Assembly (NCBI RefSeq): GCF_030122805.1
Contig: NZ_CP126080.1
Span: forward strand, 2,485,001-2,549,000
Direction: 5' to 3'
Length of the DNA: 64,000 nt
DNA from: Mesobacillus sp. AQ2
GTDB taxonomy: Bacteria; Bacillota; Bacilli; Bacillales; Cytobacillaceae
Positions 42,441 to 51,893 of this stretch are shown one piece after another (within the stretch, counting starts at the first letter, position 1; each line of letters begins with the position of its first letter). The notes beneath the pieces are model-generated. The model saw nothing but the letters and a program-made list of their open reading frames with translations. It was not told the DNA's origin and searched no databases. Position numbers and translations under genes: made by a program.

Positions 42441-44501
42441 TCACAATAAATTTTCATCATTCGATATCGGTTCCGCAACCATAAGCAAGGTATTCTCAGG
42501 TAACGCTTTATCAAAATGAAGATAGCCGATTGAGTTTTTTGTTTCGGCAATGCTGCCGTCTTGGAATGAGTAGTAGTTAATCGTTTCTTCCCATAGATTT
42601 TGCTTCGGGATTTCTGTTTTATCTTTGGTAAGGCTCATGCTGTAGGTCTCGCTGCAGCTGCGGTACAGCGATTGTTCCTTTCGTTTTTGAGCGTTGAGCC
42701 ACAGTACCGACTTCATTAAAATACCCCATATCCCAGTAAAACTTTCATTATGGACGGGGCTGCTCGTAAACTGATAGAAAGAATGTATTTTACCATCGTT
42801 AAGCTTGACTTCTGATTTTACCGATGAAGAGAAGTGGACATCCCCAGACAGTAAAATGACGCAACTTGGGTTCCAGCTGGAAACTTGTGAAAGGAATGAA
42901 TGAAATCCTTTGCCGTTATACTTCCATCCATCAAAATCAAATGACGTCTGTACTGGGAATCCTAATACTTTGAAAGGATATACATATTTATGGAGGAAGG
43001 ATTCAATCAGTCCCATTCCATAAACAGGAGTTGGGGAGACAATATTCAAAGGAGTACGCTTATTCCACCCGCTAATAAGGAGTTTTTCGGTCGTGCTTTG
43101 CCAGCCTTTTTCAGAAATCAGCAAAGGTGTCCTGGTTGTCTCCTCCATCAAACTTCCAAGCTTAACCGCTCTGGGTCTTGGATCGAAACCACGCTGTGTA
43201 CGCGTATCAAGGAAAACAGTTTTAGGAACAGTTGGAGCAATGAAGTGCCAGGAGTGATAGTCCCATAAAAAATCCAGTCCTACTTTATAATCCTGTGATT
43301 CCATGTTTCCAGACCCGAGATACTTTTCGATTTTATTACGGAAAGTTGTGTCAAAGCTTTTAGGGTCGTTGCCCCAGCCCTGGAACAGCCAATAAGCCGC
43401 CAATCCGTTGCCAATAATATATTTGCCCAGCGGTGAATTCCTGGCCGTCGCCGTCCACTTTTCGGATATATTCCAATCATCCGTTACATCATGGTCATCA
43501 AAGATCATGTAGGTTGGTATGTTCGCCATCAATCTTCTGGTCGCTGATATAGATACAATGAATTCCCTGATCTGTTCCATTTGTTCCTCATATCTGGCTT
43601 CCAGCCTGGAAAGCTCCTTTTCCCGCTTTTTCGGTTCACCCTCGAATTTCAAGTAAAGCTTTTTATTATCAATAATTTGCCTGAAGGATTGGATTAGATC
43701 GTTTTCCTGGATGAATTCCCAGATTTCCGGGCTCCAGCTGATTAAATACATTGCTGCATATTCTCCGAATGTGATTAAATGGTTATCACCTTTTCCGGTT
43801 GAAAAGTTTGACAGATGTTCAATCAGGAATTGCCGTGCATTTACCTTAGAAAGCCGGGAATGCAAAACATGAGGAATCAAATCGGATAATTTACTATCAT
43901 CACGATGACCGACTAATTCGGATGAAAGTACCGATAGAATCGGGAATAGCGGGTCCGCAACATCATCGGCATAAATCTGGTCACCCATGAAAAATAATCC
44001 ATTGGGCCGTTGTGAATGATCCAGATGTTTTTCCTCCACAAGGAAGTCTGCTGAAATCAAAGCATCTTCGCCAACGCCATGGGGCTTTCGGCAGGAGCCA
44101 TAAAGCAAATTTGTCGGCAGGCTTTCATGATCGATATAAAATGCTGGATACTTCAGATTCCCGTATACAATTGATCGGCTATGTTCCTTGGTAAGAAGGC
44201 CATAGTTTCCCAGATCACGGACCATCGCGTCTTTTTTAAAAAATAAGTTATAGCCAAGGAGAGTGCAGGAAGGGAAAGGAGTCCTTCTCGGTGAAATCTT
44301 AATCAGGTAAATATATAACTGCTCGCCAGCTTTGAAAGTTTTTGTCTCGGTATTGATATCCAAAGGGATATAGGTATCCTGATTGATTTGAAATAATTGA
44401 GCGTCCATCTTGATTTGGCGGCTCAAAGCAATCCAAATGTAAAGGGATGTTGGTTCAACCCTCCTTAGGATTGGGCCAGACAAAATAAATGGTAACTTCA
44501 T
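42441..44501 (-). CDS. PhoD-family alkaline phosphatase/metallophosphoesterase
   Basis: A 686-residue PhoD-like enzyme with no signal peptide. Metal and active-site segments are present: LYGSCRKPHG, FMGDQIYADDVADP, FDDHDVTDDWN and ILLSGDVHFSS. The C-terminal 150 residues carry further insertions. Classical PhoD is exported by Tat; the N-terminus here (MKLPFILSGPILRRVEP) has no twin-arginine signal, so it is a cytosolic member. ATG 44501 follows GGTGGTG. Substrate unknown. Confidence 0.9.
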   Translation of the reverse strand: MKLPFILSGPILRRVEPTSLYIWIALSRQIKMDAQLFQINQDTYIPLDINTETKTFKAGEQLYIYLIKISPRRTPFPSCTLLGYNLFFKKDAMVRDLGNYGLLTKEHSRSIVYGNLKYPAFYIDHESLPTNLLYGSCRKPHGVGEDALISADFLVEEKHLDHSQRPNGLFFMGDQIYADDVADPLFPILSVLSSELVGHRDDSKLSDLIPHVLHSRLSKVNARQFLIEHLSNFSTGKGDNHLITFGEYAAMYLISWSPEIWEFIQENDLIQSFRQIIDNKKLYLKFEGEPKKREKELSRLEARYEEQMEQIREFIVSISATRRLMANIPTYMIFDDHDVTDDWNISEKWTATARNSPLGKYIIGNGLAAYWLFQGWGNDPKSFDTTFRNKIEKYLGSGNMESQDYKVGLDFLWDYHSWHFIAPTVPKTVFLDTRTQRGFDPRPRAVKLGSLMEETTRTPLLISEKGWQSTTEKLLISGWNKRTPLNIVSPTPVYGMGLIESFLHKYVYPFKVLGFPVQTSFDFDGWKYNGKGFHSFLSQVSSWNPSCVILLSGDVHFSSSVKSEVKLNDGKIHSFYQFTSSPVHNESFTGIWGILMKSVLWLNAQKRKEQSLYRSCSETYSMSLTKDKTEIPKQNLWEETINYYSFQDGSIAETKNSIGYLHFDKALPENTLLMVAEPISNDENLL

Positions 44502-44576
44502 CGCTTGCACCACCGTTCAGTTCTTTACTGCTACCTTATTCAAGCAGGTTCAGAACGGTGTCCAACAGCCTAAAGC

Positions 44577-44600
44577 AAAAAAAGCCCTTTTAAGGCTTTT
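44577..44600 (-). terminator. Terminator after the GH18 gene
   Basis: On the minus strand AAAAGCC and GGGCTTTT form a stem around TTAAAA, followed by TTTGC. It lies next to the stop codon at 44601. Confidence 0.75.
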
Positions 44601-45746
44601 TCACTTTCTTGTATAATAACGAGCGTCTTGATGCTCCAATAATTCATTAGCAATCAGTTTGGCTGCACTTTGATTTCCGGGGGCATCAAGTCCTGCTTCC
44701 CAGAGCATCATACCGCCCAACTGCTCAGAAAGCGCGAGTTCTGTCTTCTTTTTCAAAGTGGAATGCCCATTATAATGGTATGTGGTTCCATTTAAATTGA
44801 CCTGATCCTTGCCCGCATTCTCAAGGGCATGATCAATTAGTGCTTCATATGAGATTTGCTTTGCCGAAGGGTCTTCAGGCTGTGCATAAAGAGGGACTCC
44901 AAGGACAAGTTTCTCTCTGGAAAAGCCATGTGAATCAAATAAAGCGGTCCAATAGTTTACTATATTTGCGGAATAGGTGAAAGGTGATAGATTCGCTGCG
45001 TTGTACTCTCCATCCCACTGACCATCATATGCCATCAAATTGACATGGTCAAAGTATCCGAACATCTCGGGCTCAAAGACAACAGAGTGAATTTCAGTCC
45101 CTGTAACGCTGTGCACTTTGGCGTTTACAGCGATTGAAAGTTCTTTGCCCATCGGTTTTAGCTGTGCACTCAAATCTTTAGAGAACTCAGCAAGATATTG
45201 GGCATCATTTGCTGATCTGGGATGCTCAAAGTCGATGTCAATTCCATCGAGATTCTCTCTTTCTGCAATACTAACAAGCTCATGTATTAGTTTTTCTCTT
45301 GAAGCAGGAGTTGAAATGGCCGCCTTAAAATAATCGTAAGATTCTCCGCCATTGATATGGTACCAGCCACCAATGGCCAGGATGACTTTTGTCTCGTGCT
45401 TACTTGCATTGTCCACGATTGCCCTCAAATTTTTGATTGCCTGATCTCCATTTAATAAAATCCTGCCATCAGCAGTTGGGTGAGCAAACGAAAATATGAC
45501 ATGGGTCAGGCTTTGGTAATCGATTTCAGCAGGATTACGGAAGTCCTGAACATATCCGATCAATACCTTTGCGTCCTGTCTTTTCTCAGGTGTTTTTTTC
45601 ACAGCGGCTGTTTTGGACGACAATGTGACAGGAGAACTGGACGCTTTCTCGTTGTTTTGTTGTTTATTGGCAAATATTGCGCCTGATAAAAACCCTCCTA
45701 TGAAGGTTATCATGATAATCAATATGGACAGGGAACGTTTTCTCAT
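44601..45746 (-). CDS. Glycoside hydrolase family 18 protein, membrane-anchored or secreted
   Basis: A 381-residue GH18 barrel. The catalytic motif DGIDIDFE (Asp167, Asp170, Asp172, Glu174) is intact. The N-terminus MRKRSLSILIIMITFIGGFL is a signal anchor or signal peptide followed by a Ser/Lys-rich linker. Substrate segments LAIGGWY and LMAYDGQWDGEYN fit chitinase or spore-cortex/peptidoglycan-type N-acetylglucosaminidases such as YdhD/YaaH, but LysM domains are absent. It probably acts on cell wall or chitin outside the cell. Confidence 0.92.
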   Translation of the reverse strand: MRKRSLSILIIMITFIGGFLSGAIFANKQQNNEKASSSPVTLSSKTAAVKKTPEKRQDAKVLIGYVQDFRNPAEIDYQSLTHVIFSFAHPTADGRILLNGDQAIKNLRAIVDNASKHETKVILAIGGWYHINGGESYDYFKAAISTPASREKLIHELVSIAERENLDGIDIDFEHPRSANDAQYLAEFSKDLSAQLKPMGKELSIAVNAKVHSVTGTEIHSVVFEPEMFGYFDHVNLMAYDGQWDGEYNAANLSPFTYSANIVNYWTALFDSHGFSREKLVLGVPLYAQPEDPSAKQISYEALIDHALENAGKDQVNLNGTTYHYNGHSTLKKKTELALSEQLGGMMLWEAGLDAPGNQSAAKLIANELLEHQDARYYTRK

Positions 45747-45907
45747 TTAGGAATCCTCCTGGGTTTTGTCAACTTTAAAATTGTAACAGAGAAAGCGTCA
45801 TTGATGCTGTGGTAATATCAGGCTAAATACATAAATATCAAACGTATAGATTAGTAAATGTGTTTCAGGGAATAAACTAATTAGTATAAAAGATAGGAGA
45901 GATTGGA

Positions 45908-46699
45908 ATGAATACACAAAAAATAAAGGCAGCAGACACAGAAATCAGTTTTTATGATGAGGGAAATGGAAAACCGATTGTCCTTATTCATGGTTTTGCC
46001 GGCGGGAAAGAGTATTGGGACAAAGTCCTTCCTGATTTGGCCAAAGAGAACAGGGTGATTGCTTTGGACCTCCCTGGACATGGAGGATCCGGCATGGGGA
46101 AGGAAAGTTATTCCATTGAGGATATGGCAGATGTGATAAAAGACTTTCTTGATCATTTAGGGCTTAAGAAAGTAACAATGTTTGGACATTCACTTGGCGG
46201 ATATATTACTCTTGCTTTTGCCGAGCTTTATCCTCAATACTTAAACGGTTTTTCACTGATCCATTCCACAGGAAATCCTGACACTGACGAAGCTAAAAAA
46301 GGCAGGGACACAAATTCGAAAAAAATACTGGAGGAGGGTCCGGGTTCATTTATCGATGGACTATCCAAAAAGCTCTTTTCGCCTGATAACCTTGATTTGA
46401 ATATGGATGAAATTGCAGAGACAGTCAATATCGGCCTTAAGACTTCTGTAAAGGGGCTTGTGAGTGCACTGACTGCGATGAAAAATAGACCGGACCGGAA
46501 TTATGTGCTGGAAGAGACCGGGCTTCCGGTGCTGTTGGTTGCTGGTGAACTCGACCAAATCGTTCCACCAGAGAAAACATTTACGGTTGATAGACAAAAT
46601 ATCCAAAAAAACATTATCAGAAACAGCGGACATATGAGCATGTATGAACAGCCCCAGGATCTGGTGAGGGCAATGAACGTATTCCTTGCCAAACTATAA
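45908..46699 (+). CDS. Alpha/beta hydrolase
   Basis: A 263-residue alpha/beta-fold hydrolase. LIHGFAGGKEYWD is the oxyanion region, GHSLGGYI holds the nucleophilic Ser, GELDQIVPP the Asp region and NSGHMSMYEQP the His. It is of the esterase/MhpC-like type with an open substrate range. The ribosome site is AGGAGAG. It is single, with a terminator at 46707. Confidence 0.93.
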   Translation: MNTQKIKAADTEISFYDEGNGKPIVLIHGFAGGKEYWDKVLPDLAKENRVIALDLPGHGGSGMGKESYSIEDMADVIKDFLDHLGLKKVTMFGHSLGGYITLAFAELYPQYLNGFSLIHSTGNPDTDEAKKGRDTNSKKILEEGPGSFIDGLSKKLFSPDNLDLNMDEIAETVNIGLKTSVKGLVSALTAMKNRPDRNYVLEETGLPVLLVAGELDQIVPPEKTFTVDRQNIQKNIIRNSGHMSMYEQPQDLVRAMNVFLAKL

Positions 46700-46706
46700 A
46701 TGCCTA

Positions 46707-46735
46707 TCAGCCTGCCCGTTTAGGACAGGCTTTAT
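46707..46735 (+). terminator. Terminator after the alpha/beta hydrolase
   Basis: AGCCTGCC pairs with GGACAGGCT (one mismatch), followed by TTATCTTTT. Confidence 0.7.
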
Positions 46736-46778
46736 CTTTTGTAAACACATAAGAGTTGAATAGCAGGGAGTGTTGGTA

Positions 46779-47060
46779 TTGGTAAAAGAAATCGTCTTAG
46801 ATGGCTTTCCAATCGAGATCCGTAAATTTGAACATTCACGTGAGCACGGACTTCGCATAGTCTCAGTAGAATTTCCGGTGACTAGTGAAAGGTACCATGA
46901 TGTGACTACCTTATTATATAAGGGCGAATTTGATATAAATATTTCAGGTTACCCTTCCTTTCGCGGAAAAGTTGTGGAGTACTCTACTTCGGTTACAAAT
47001 CTGTACGCAAGCGGGCAGGTGGGTCAATTTAAATTAGCATTGATGGAGGTGAAAAACTAA
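46779..47060 (+). CDS. DUF3219 family protein (YkvR-like)
   Basis: A 93-residue protein of unknown function. Segments VTSERYHDVTTLLYKGEF and FRGKVVEYSTSVTNLYASG match the pattern of B. subtilis YkvR (DUF3219). It is predicted to be beta-rich and cytosolic. TTG 46779 has AGGGAG eight bases upstream. The luciferase-like gene starts three bases after its stop, so the two form an operon. Confidence 0.75.
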   Translation: MVKEIVLDGFPIEIRKFEHSREHGLRIVSVEFPVTSERYHDVTTLLYKGEFDINISGYPSFRGKVVEYSTSVTNLYASGQVGQFKLALMEVKN

Positions 47061-47063
47061 ACC

Positions 47064-48059
47064 ATGAAATTAAGCATTCTTGACCAGGCACCAGTCTCAA
47101 GTAACCAGACAGCCAGAGAAGCATTGGAGCAATCCGTCCTGCTTGCACAGACAGCAGAGAGGTATGGATATACTCGCTACTGGATTGCTGAGCATCATGA
47201 TATGACGGGGTTGGCCTGTCCGGCTCCTGAAGTAATGCTCCCTTATATAGGTGCCAGCACAAGCAGGATCCGTATTGGGTCCGGCGCTGTTCTGCTGCCA
47301 CATTATAAACCGTATAAAGTGGCGGAAATCTACAATATGCTGGCAACCCTATTCCCAGACCGGGTGGATATCGGGATTGGCCGTGCACCAGGCGGCTCTG
47401 CGGAAGTAACAAATGCATTATCTGATCATTTCCTCCAGAATGTATGGAATATGCCTGAAACATTGAAGGATTTACTTCATTTTATCCATAATGATCACCC
47501 TGGTGGAAGCGAACTCGCTAAAATCAAGGCTGCGCCTCTTCCTGAAATCTCTCCGGAACCATGGCTTTTAGGGATAAGCAAGAAAAGTGCACTGCTGGCT
47601 GCAGAGCATGGAATGGCATATGTATTTGGGATGTTTATGAGCGACAAGGATGCCGTGGAAATTGTCAATCTTTACAAAGATTCTTTTCAGCCAGGAAGCA
47701 TACAATCACCAAAGACAATCTTAGCTGTTTCGGCGATCTGTGCTGAGACGAACGAACAAGCGGAAGAGATTGCTTTAAGTTCCCTGTGCTGGAGTGTCCA
47801 GAGGAAAAATGGGGAGGGATTAACTGGGGTGCCATCAATTGCTGAGGCAAAAGATTTTATTCTCTCAGCCACAGAAAAGGAAGAGCTAAGAGCGATGCGA
47901 GAAAAGATGATCATTGGAAATCCTGCAGATGTAAAAAATCGACTGCTTGACTTGCAGAAACAAACGAAAACAGATGAAATCATGATTATCACCATTACAT
48001 ATTCTCCACAGGATCGTCTGAATTCTTATCAATTAATTGCAGAAGAGTTATTAGAGTAA
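47064..48059 (+). CDS. LLM-class flavin-dependent oxidoreductase
   Basis: A 331-residue luciferase-like protein: RYWIAEHHDMTGLACPAPEV, RIGSGAVLLPHYKPYK and VDIGIGRAPGGS. It is a paralogue of the protein at 33890, with the same branch signature but clear divergence in the C-terminal half. It is co-transcribed with the DUF3219 gene. It uses reduced flavin; no substrate is suggested by its neighbours. Confidence 0.92.
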   Translation: MKLSILDQAPVSSNQTAREALEQSVLLAQTAERYGYTRYWIAEHHDMTGLACPAPEVMLPYIGASTSRIRIGSGAVLLPHYKPYKVAEIYNMLATLFPDRVDIGIGRAPGGSAEVTNALSDHFLQNVWNMPETLKDLLHFIHNDHPGGSELAKIKAAPLPEISPEPWLLGISKKSALLAAEHGMAYVFGMFMSDKDAVEIVNLYKDSFQPGSIQSPKTILAVSAICAETNEQAEEIALSSLCWSVQRKNGEGLTGVPSIAEAKDFILSATEKEELRAMREKMIIGNPADVKNRLLDLQKQTKTDEIMIITITYSPQDRLNSYQLIAEELLE

Positions 48060-48301
48060 TTAACTTTTATAGAGTTTTTCTCCTGCAATCAACTGGATAA
48101 AAGTGTAATGAACTGATTCATCTTGGGTGAACGGGGCTCGCGAGATCATCTACACTAAAATTCCTCGTGAAGCAGAGAGATAGTTCCCTATTAACAAATT
48201 CCCTTTTTAAGGTATAATATTATTTGTGAAACGCTGCATGGCTTGTAATCTAGTACCTTTAGCATGCAGTTAACTGATATAACTTGAAAGAGAGTGGGAT
48301 T

Positions 48302-49018
48302 ATGGGTCGTAAATGGAACAACATCAAAGAAAAGAAAGCGTCCAAGGATGCTAATACCAGCAGGGTTTATTCTAAATTTGCATTGGAAATATATGTTGCA
48401 GCCAGGCAAGGTGAGCCGAATCCAGAATCGAACCAGGCTCTGAAATTCGTTCTTGAGAGAGCGAAAACATATAATGTACCAAGAGTCATTATTGACCGTG
48501 CAATTGATAAAGCCAAGGGCGGAGGAGAAGAAAGCTATGATGAGCTTCGTTATGAAGGCTTTGGTCCTAACGGCTCAATGATCATTGTTGATGCACTCAC
48601 AAACAACGTAAACCGTACTGCTTCCAATGTACGCGCTGCTTTTGGCAAGAACGGCGGCAATATGGGAGTAGCCGGATCGGTTTCCTACATGTTCGATAAA
48701 ACAGCGGTAATCGGTTTTGAAGGAAAGTCAGCCGATAAAGCATTGGAAATTTTAATGGAAGCTGATGTGGATGCACGTGATATCCTTGAGGAAGAAGATT
48801 CAGTCATTATCTATGGCGAGCCTGAACAATTCCATGCTATCCAGGAAGCTTTCAGGAATGCCGGCATTACAGATTTCACTGTTGCCGAATTGACGATGCT
48901 TCCACAAAATGATGTCACCCTTGATTCGGACTCACTAGCCCAGTTCGAGAAGCTTGTTGATGCTTTGGAAGATTTAGAGGATGTTCAGCAGGTTTATCAT
49001 AACGTAGATCTTGATTAA
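48302..49018 (+). CDS. YebC/PmpR family DNA-binding/translation factor (YeeN type)
   Basis: A 238-residue YebC-family protein: [38 protein letters not shown] and [14 protein letters not shown]. The shortened N-terminal motif fits the YeeN branch, one of two paralogues in Bacillus. YebC proteins have been described as transcription regulators and, more recently, as factors that relieve ribosome stalling on proline-rich stretches. ATG 48302 follows AAAGAGAGTGGG. A strong terminator follows. Confidence 0.92.
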   Translation: MGRKWNNIKEKKASKDANTSRVYSKFALEIYVAARQGEPNPESNQALKFVLERAKTYNVPRVIIDRAIDKAKGGGEESYDELRYEGFGPNGSMIIVDALTNNVNRTASNVRAAFGKNGGNMGVAGSVSYMFDKTAVIGFEGKSADKALEILMEADVDARDILEEEDSVIIYGEPEQFHAIQEAFRNAGITDFTVAELTMLPQNDVTLDSDSLAQFEKLVDALEDLEDVQQVYHNVDLD

Positions 49019-49021
49019 TAT

Positions 49022-49057
49022 AAACAACCCATTCCGCTGATGGAATGGGTTGTTTTT
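49022..49057 (+). terminator. Terminator after the YebC-family gene
   Basis: AAACAACCCATTCC and GGAATGGGTTGTTT form a perfect 14-bp stem with a six-base loop and a T tail. The A run on the other side can also serve the converging gene. Confidence 0.92.
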
Positions 49058-49066
49058 GTGTAAAGT

Positions 49067-49393
49067 TCATCCTGCCTTCTTATGTTTAACAAGTTCCTCA
49101 GCCAGTTTCCCAAATAAAGTTAACCGGTACATGCGAAAATCAGCACGCAAAGACCAGACAGGGTGGCCAAAAGTAGCTGGCTTGTTCCCTTCAATAAAAA
49201 AATGGCTGAACCACGCGAAAGCATAGGCAGTTACAGGCGCCAGCAAAATCAGCCACAAATTCCTGGTAAAAAGAGCTGCTAAGACAAAAACAAAAACGAA
49301 AGTAGTTCCAACAAAGTGCCATGTTCTTGTTGAAGCTTTACTGTGCTGTGATAAGTAAAATGGCCAGAACTCTTCATAATTTTTAAACTCCAT
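49067..49393 (-). CDS. DUF962 (Mpo1-like) membrane protein
   Basis: A 108-residue protein with two adjacent hydrophobic helices (FVGTTFVFVFVLAALF, LWLILLAPVTAYAFAWF) and conserved histidines in SQHSKASTRTWHFVG and FSHFFIEGNKPATFGHP. These fit the DUF962/Mpo1 family. Yeast Mpo1 is an iron dioxygenase for alpha-oxidation of 2-hydroxy fatty acids; whether bacterial members share that is unknown. Two tandem ATGs (49396, 49393) are possible starts. Confidence 0.85.
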   Translation of the reverse strand: MEFKNYEEFWPFYLSQHSKASTRTWHFVGTTFVFVFVLAALFTRNLWLILLAPVTAYAFAWFSHFFIEGNKPATFGHPVWSLRADFRMYRLTLFGKLAEELVKHKKAG

Positions 49394-49574
49394 CATAAAC
49401 CTCCAAAAAATAATTACTAATATATTTCTATTTCCGAATGAAAATTCCTCTAAATTTATTGTCCTGATTTCTATGATTGAGTATGTAATTGATAGTCAAC
49501 ACTTAAATCCCTGTAAGTTTAATCCCCCTGATTTTCAGGAATAGACAGATATATTGAAATGACAGGTGGTATAC

Positions 49575-50624
49575 ATGATAGATACTTTTATCAGGGACAT
49601 CTCACGTGAAGAAATCATCAGACTTGCCGTTATTCTGGTGATCATCATTATATTCAATTGGGTTATCAAAAAAGCAGTCCAGTTTTCTGCGGCAAAAAAA
49701 TCACGCTTTTTTCAACAAGCATTGCCGATCATCGATTCCATGGCAGACTGGATCACCTTTTATGGCATCATTATTTTGTTATTGCTGACCATACCTAAAA
49801 CTGATTGGCTTTTTTATACGCTATACACTAATGGTAAAATCGATGTCACAATCCTGCTGATTGTCATCGCCTTCTTGATTGTGTCGCTTGCGCACCGACT
49901 CGTTAAGTTATTCAATAAATATATTCTGTCATCCGTTTATGACTATTACGGAGTGGACAGGGGCCTTGGCTATACATTTAATCAAATCATCTATTATATC
50001 GTCATGTTTGCAGCACTGGCTATAAGTCTTACAAGTGTGGGCATCAACCTGACTGCCATCGGTGCTGTATTTGGTGTTCTTGGCATAGGGATTGGGTTTG
50101 GGATGAGGAATGTTGCCGGCAACTTTGTATCAGGTATTATTATTCTTTTTGAAAGACCAATTGAAGTGGGGGAAGTCATTCAAATCAATGATAAAATAGG
50201 GCGTGTTGAAAAAATCCGCTTAAGGTCAACAGTAATCCGCACAGCCAAGGAAGGCACATTGATTGTGCCCAATCAGTATTTCATCGAACAAATCATCAAG
50301 AACCGCACAAGTGCCAGGATGATGGCCCAGGTTCAGGTCAGCGTGGCGTATGGGACAGATACCCATAAAGTACAGGCTCTTCTCGAAGAGGCCGTAAGGG
50401 AAATCAAGGATGGGGAGAAGGGGATTCTGGATCAGCCTGAACCTGATATTCGTTTTATTGATTTTCGCAGTAAGGCTCTGGAATTTCTGATTGAAATTCC
50501 GGTTGTGAATTTTGAGATTAAAGAACAAATCGAAAGTAAATTAAGGCATATGATCGCAGCAATTTTCATGGAAAATGAGATCCAGCTGCCGAGTATGACG
50601 TTTCAGGTAATTGAAAGTAACTGA
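49575..50624 (+). CDS. Small-conductance mechanosensitive channel (MscS family)
   Basis: A 349-residue MscS channel. Four hydrophobic segments precede the pore helix region GAVFGVLGIGIGFGMRNVAG, followed by FERPIEVGEVIQI of the beta domain and the C-terminal alpha/beta cage. It opens under hypo-osmotic shock to release solutes. ATG 49575 follows AGGTGG. It has its own terminator. Confidence 0.93.
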   Translation: MIDTFIRDISREEIIRLAVILVIIIIFNWVIKKAVQFSAAKKSRFFQQALPIIDSMADWITFYGIIILLLLTIPKTDWLFYTLYTNGKIDVTILLIVIAFLIVSLAHRLVKLFNKYILSSVYDYYGVDRGLGYTFNQIIYYIVMFAALAISLTSVGINLTAIGAVFGVLGIGIGFGMRNVAGNFVSGIIILFERPIEVGEVIQINDKIGRVEKIRLRSTVIRTAKEGTLIVPNQYFIEQIIKNRTSARMMAQVQVSVAYGTDTHKVQALLEEAVREIKDGEKGILDQPEPDIRFIDFRSKALEFLIEIPVVNFEIKEQIESKLRHMIAAIFMENEIQLPSMTFQVIESN

Positions 50625-50692
50625 TCTTTAAATTAAAAGAGACCTCAGACGCAAATAACAAATGATGTAAGGAGAATAAAATATTGTCCGCA

Positions 50693-50727
50693 AAAAAGAG
50701 TTTACCAGGCTGGTAAACTCTTTTTCA
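50693..50727. terminator. Bidirectional terminator between mscS and yhfK-like genes
   Basis: AAAAAGAGTTTACCAG and TGGTAAACTCTTTTTC pair nearly perfectly around a two-base loop. Confidence 0.88.
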
Positions 50728-50735
50728 TTTTCTGT

Positions 50736-51380
50736 TTATAGAGTTTTTAGTGCTTCTGCAACATCTGTATCACCTGATATTAAATCGAAGGATTTTCTGA
50801 ATGTGTTTTCCTCATTCAAGCATGACAGGATGGTTCTTGCTACATCAGTTCTAGGGATTGTACCTCTTTCCAGGTTCTCAGCAACCTTTATTTTTCCAGT
50901 TCCTGCTTCATTCAGCAATCCGCCCGGCCTGATGATGGTATAATTCAAGCTGCTCTGCAGCAATGCCCGGTCTGCATAGTGTTTTGCAACATAATAAGGT
51001 TTGATGGCTTCAGACCAGTTTTCCCGTTTGTGGGCTTGCAGGGCACTGACCATGATAAACCTTTCGATTCCGGCCTGTTCTGCAGCTTCTACCGTCTTAA
51101 CGGCACCATCCAGGTCAACTAAAAGGGTTTTATCCAATCCTGTATGGCCTCCCGATCCTGCTGCGAACACGACCGCATCACATCCTTTTAATGCAGACGC
51201 GATATCCTCAACAGTACCTTCCAGACTGGCGATTGCTGTTTCTACACCTTTTTGTTCAAACTCCTTAGTTTGTTCTGGTTTTCTAAGCATTGCTCTAACT
51301 TCATATTCTTTACTTTCATTAAGCAGACCGACAAGCTGTTTGCCAATCTGTCCATTTGCACCTACGACAAGTACTTTCAT
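50736..51380 (-). CDS. yhfK: NAD(P)-binding atypical SDR (YhfK-like)
   Basis: A 214-residue NmrA/SDR5-type protein that matches B. subtilis YhfK along its length: VGANGQIGKQLVGLL, GCDAVVFAAGSGGHTG, VSALQAHKRENW and IIRPGGLLNEAGTG. The catalytic Tyr is in KPYYVAKHYAD. It probably works as an NADPH-dependent reductase or redox sensor. ATG 51380 follows AAGGAGG, which fixes the start. Confidence 0.9.
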   Translation of the reverse strand: MKVLVVGANGQIGKQLVGLLNESKEYEVRAMLRKPEQTKEFEQKGVETAIASLEGTVEDIASALKGCDAVVFAAGSGGHTGLDKTLLVDLDGAVKTVEAAEQAGIERFIMVSALQAHKRENWSEAIKPYYVAKHYADRALLQSSLNYTIIRPGGLLNEAGTGKIKVAENLERGTIPRTDVARTILSCLNEENTFRKSFDLISGDTDVAEALKTL

Positions 51381-51617
51381 CAAGTTACCTCCTTGAATAG
51401 CAGAATTCGTTTTAATAAAACTTTTGCCTGGTAAAAGCGTCGGCGTACTATGCTTTATTGATGACATTACGGACTGTATTAGCACATGTATATAATCTAC
51501 CCTTTAATCAGGAATGTAAAAGGAATGGGCACTTTTTGATGATAAAGGTTAAATAAGGGGTATTATCACTATTCAATGGGGAATACAAAGAAGGAAACGA
51601 AGCAGGAGGGAGATAAG

Positions 51618-51809
51618 ATGGGTGCAATAGAACGAAGCGGCTATGTATTCGAACCTGAATATAGTGTGATCAGCCAAGATGGAGCTATTCATGTTTATTA
51701 TAAAGGGGCGTTTATCGAGGAAATTACATTTTCTTTTGAAGGTGAAAAACCGGAACCAGATAAGATTGAGAAGTTAGTTGATGATTATTGTGAAAAACAT
51801 GAACTATGA
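51618..51809 (+). CDS. DUF5370 family small protein (YbxH-like)
   Basis: A 63-residue protein, MGAIERSGYVFEPEYSVISQ at the start, with an acidic C-terminal helix (KIEKLVDDYCEKHEL). It resembles the small Bacillus protein YbxH. Function unknown. ATG 51618 follows AGGAGGGAG. A bidirectional terminator separates it from the symporter gene. Confidence 0.75.
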   Translation: MGAIERSGYVFEPEYSVISQDGAIHVYYKGAFIEEITFSFEGEKPEPDKIEKLVDDYCEKHEL

Positions 51810-51843
51810 GGGAAACATCAAGGTATGGAAGATATTCAATATA

Positions 51844-51878
51844 AAAACAGCTGCCCGGAATTAAAGAGCAGCTGTTTC
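51844..51878. terminator. Bidirectional terminator
   Basis: AAACAGCTGC and GCAGCTGTTT form a perfect 10-bp stem around a 13-base loop between two converging genes. Confidence 0.75.
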
Positions 51879-51893
51879 ATTAAAGTTCAGAAA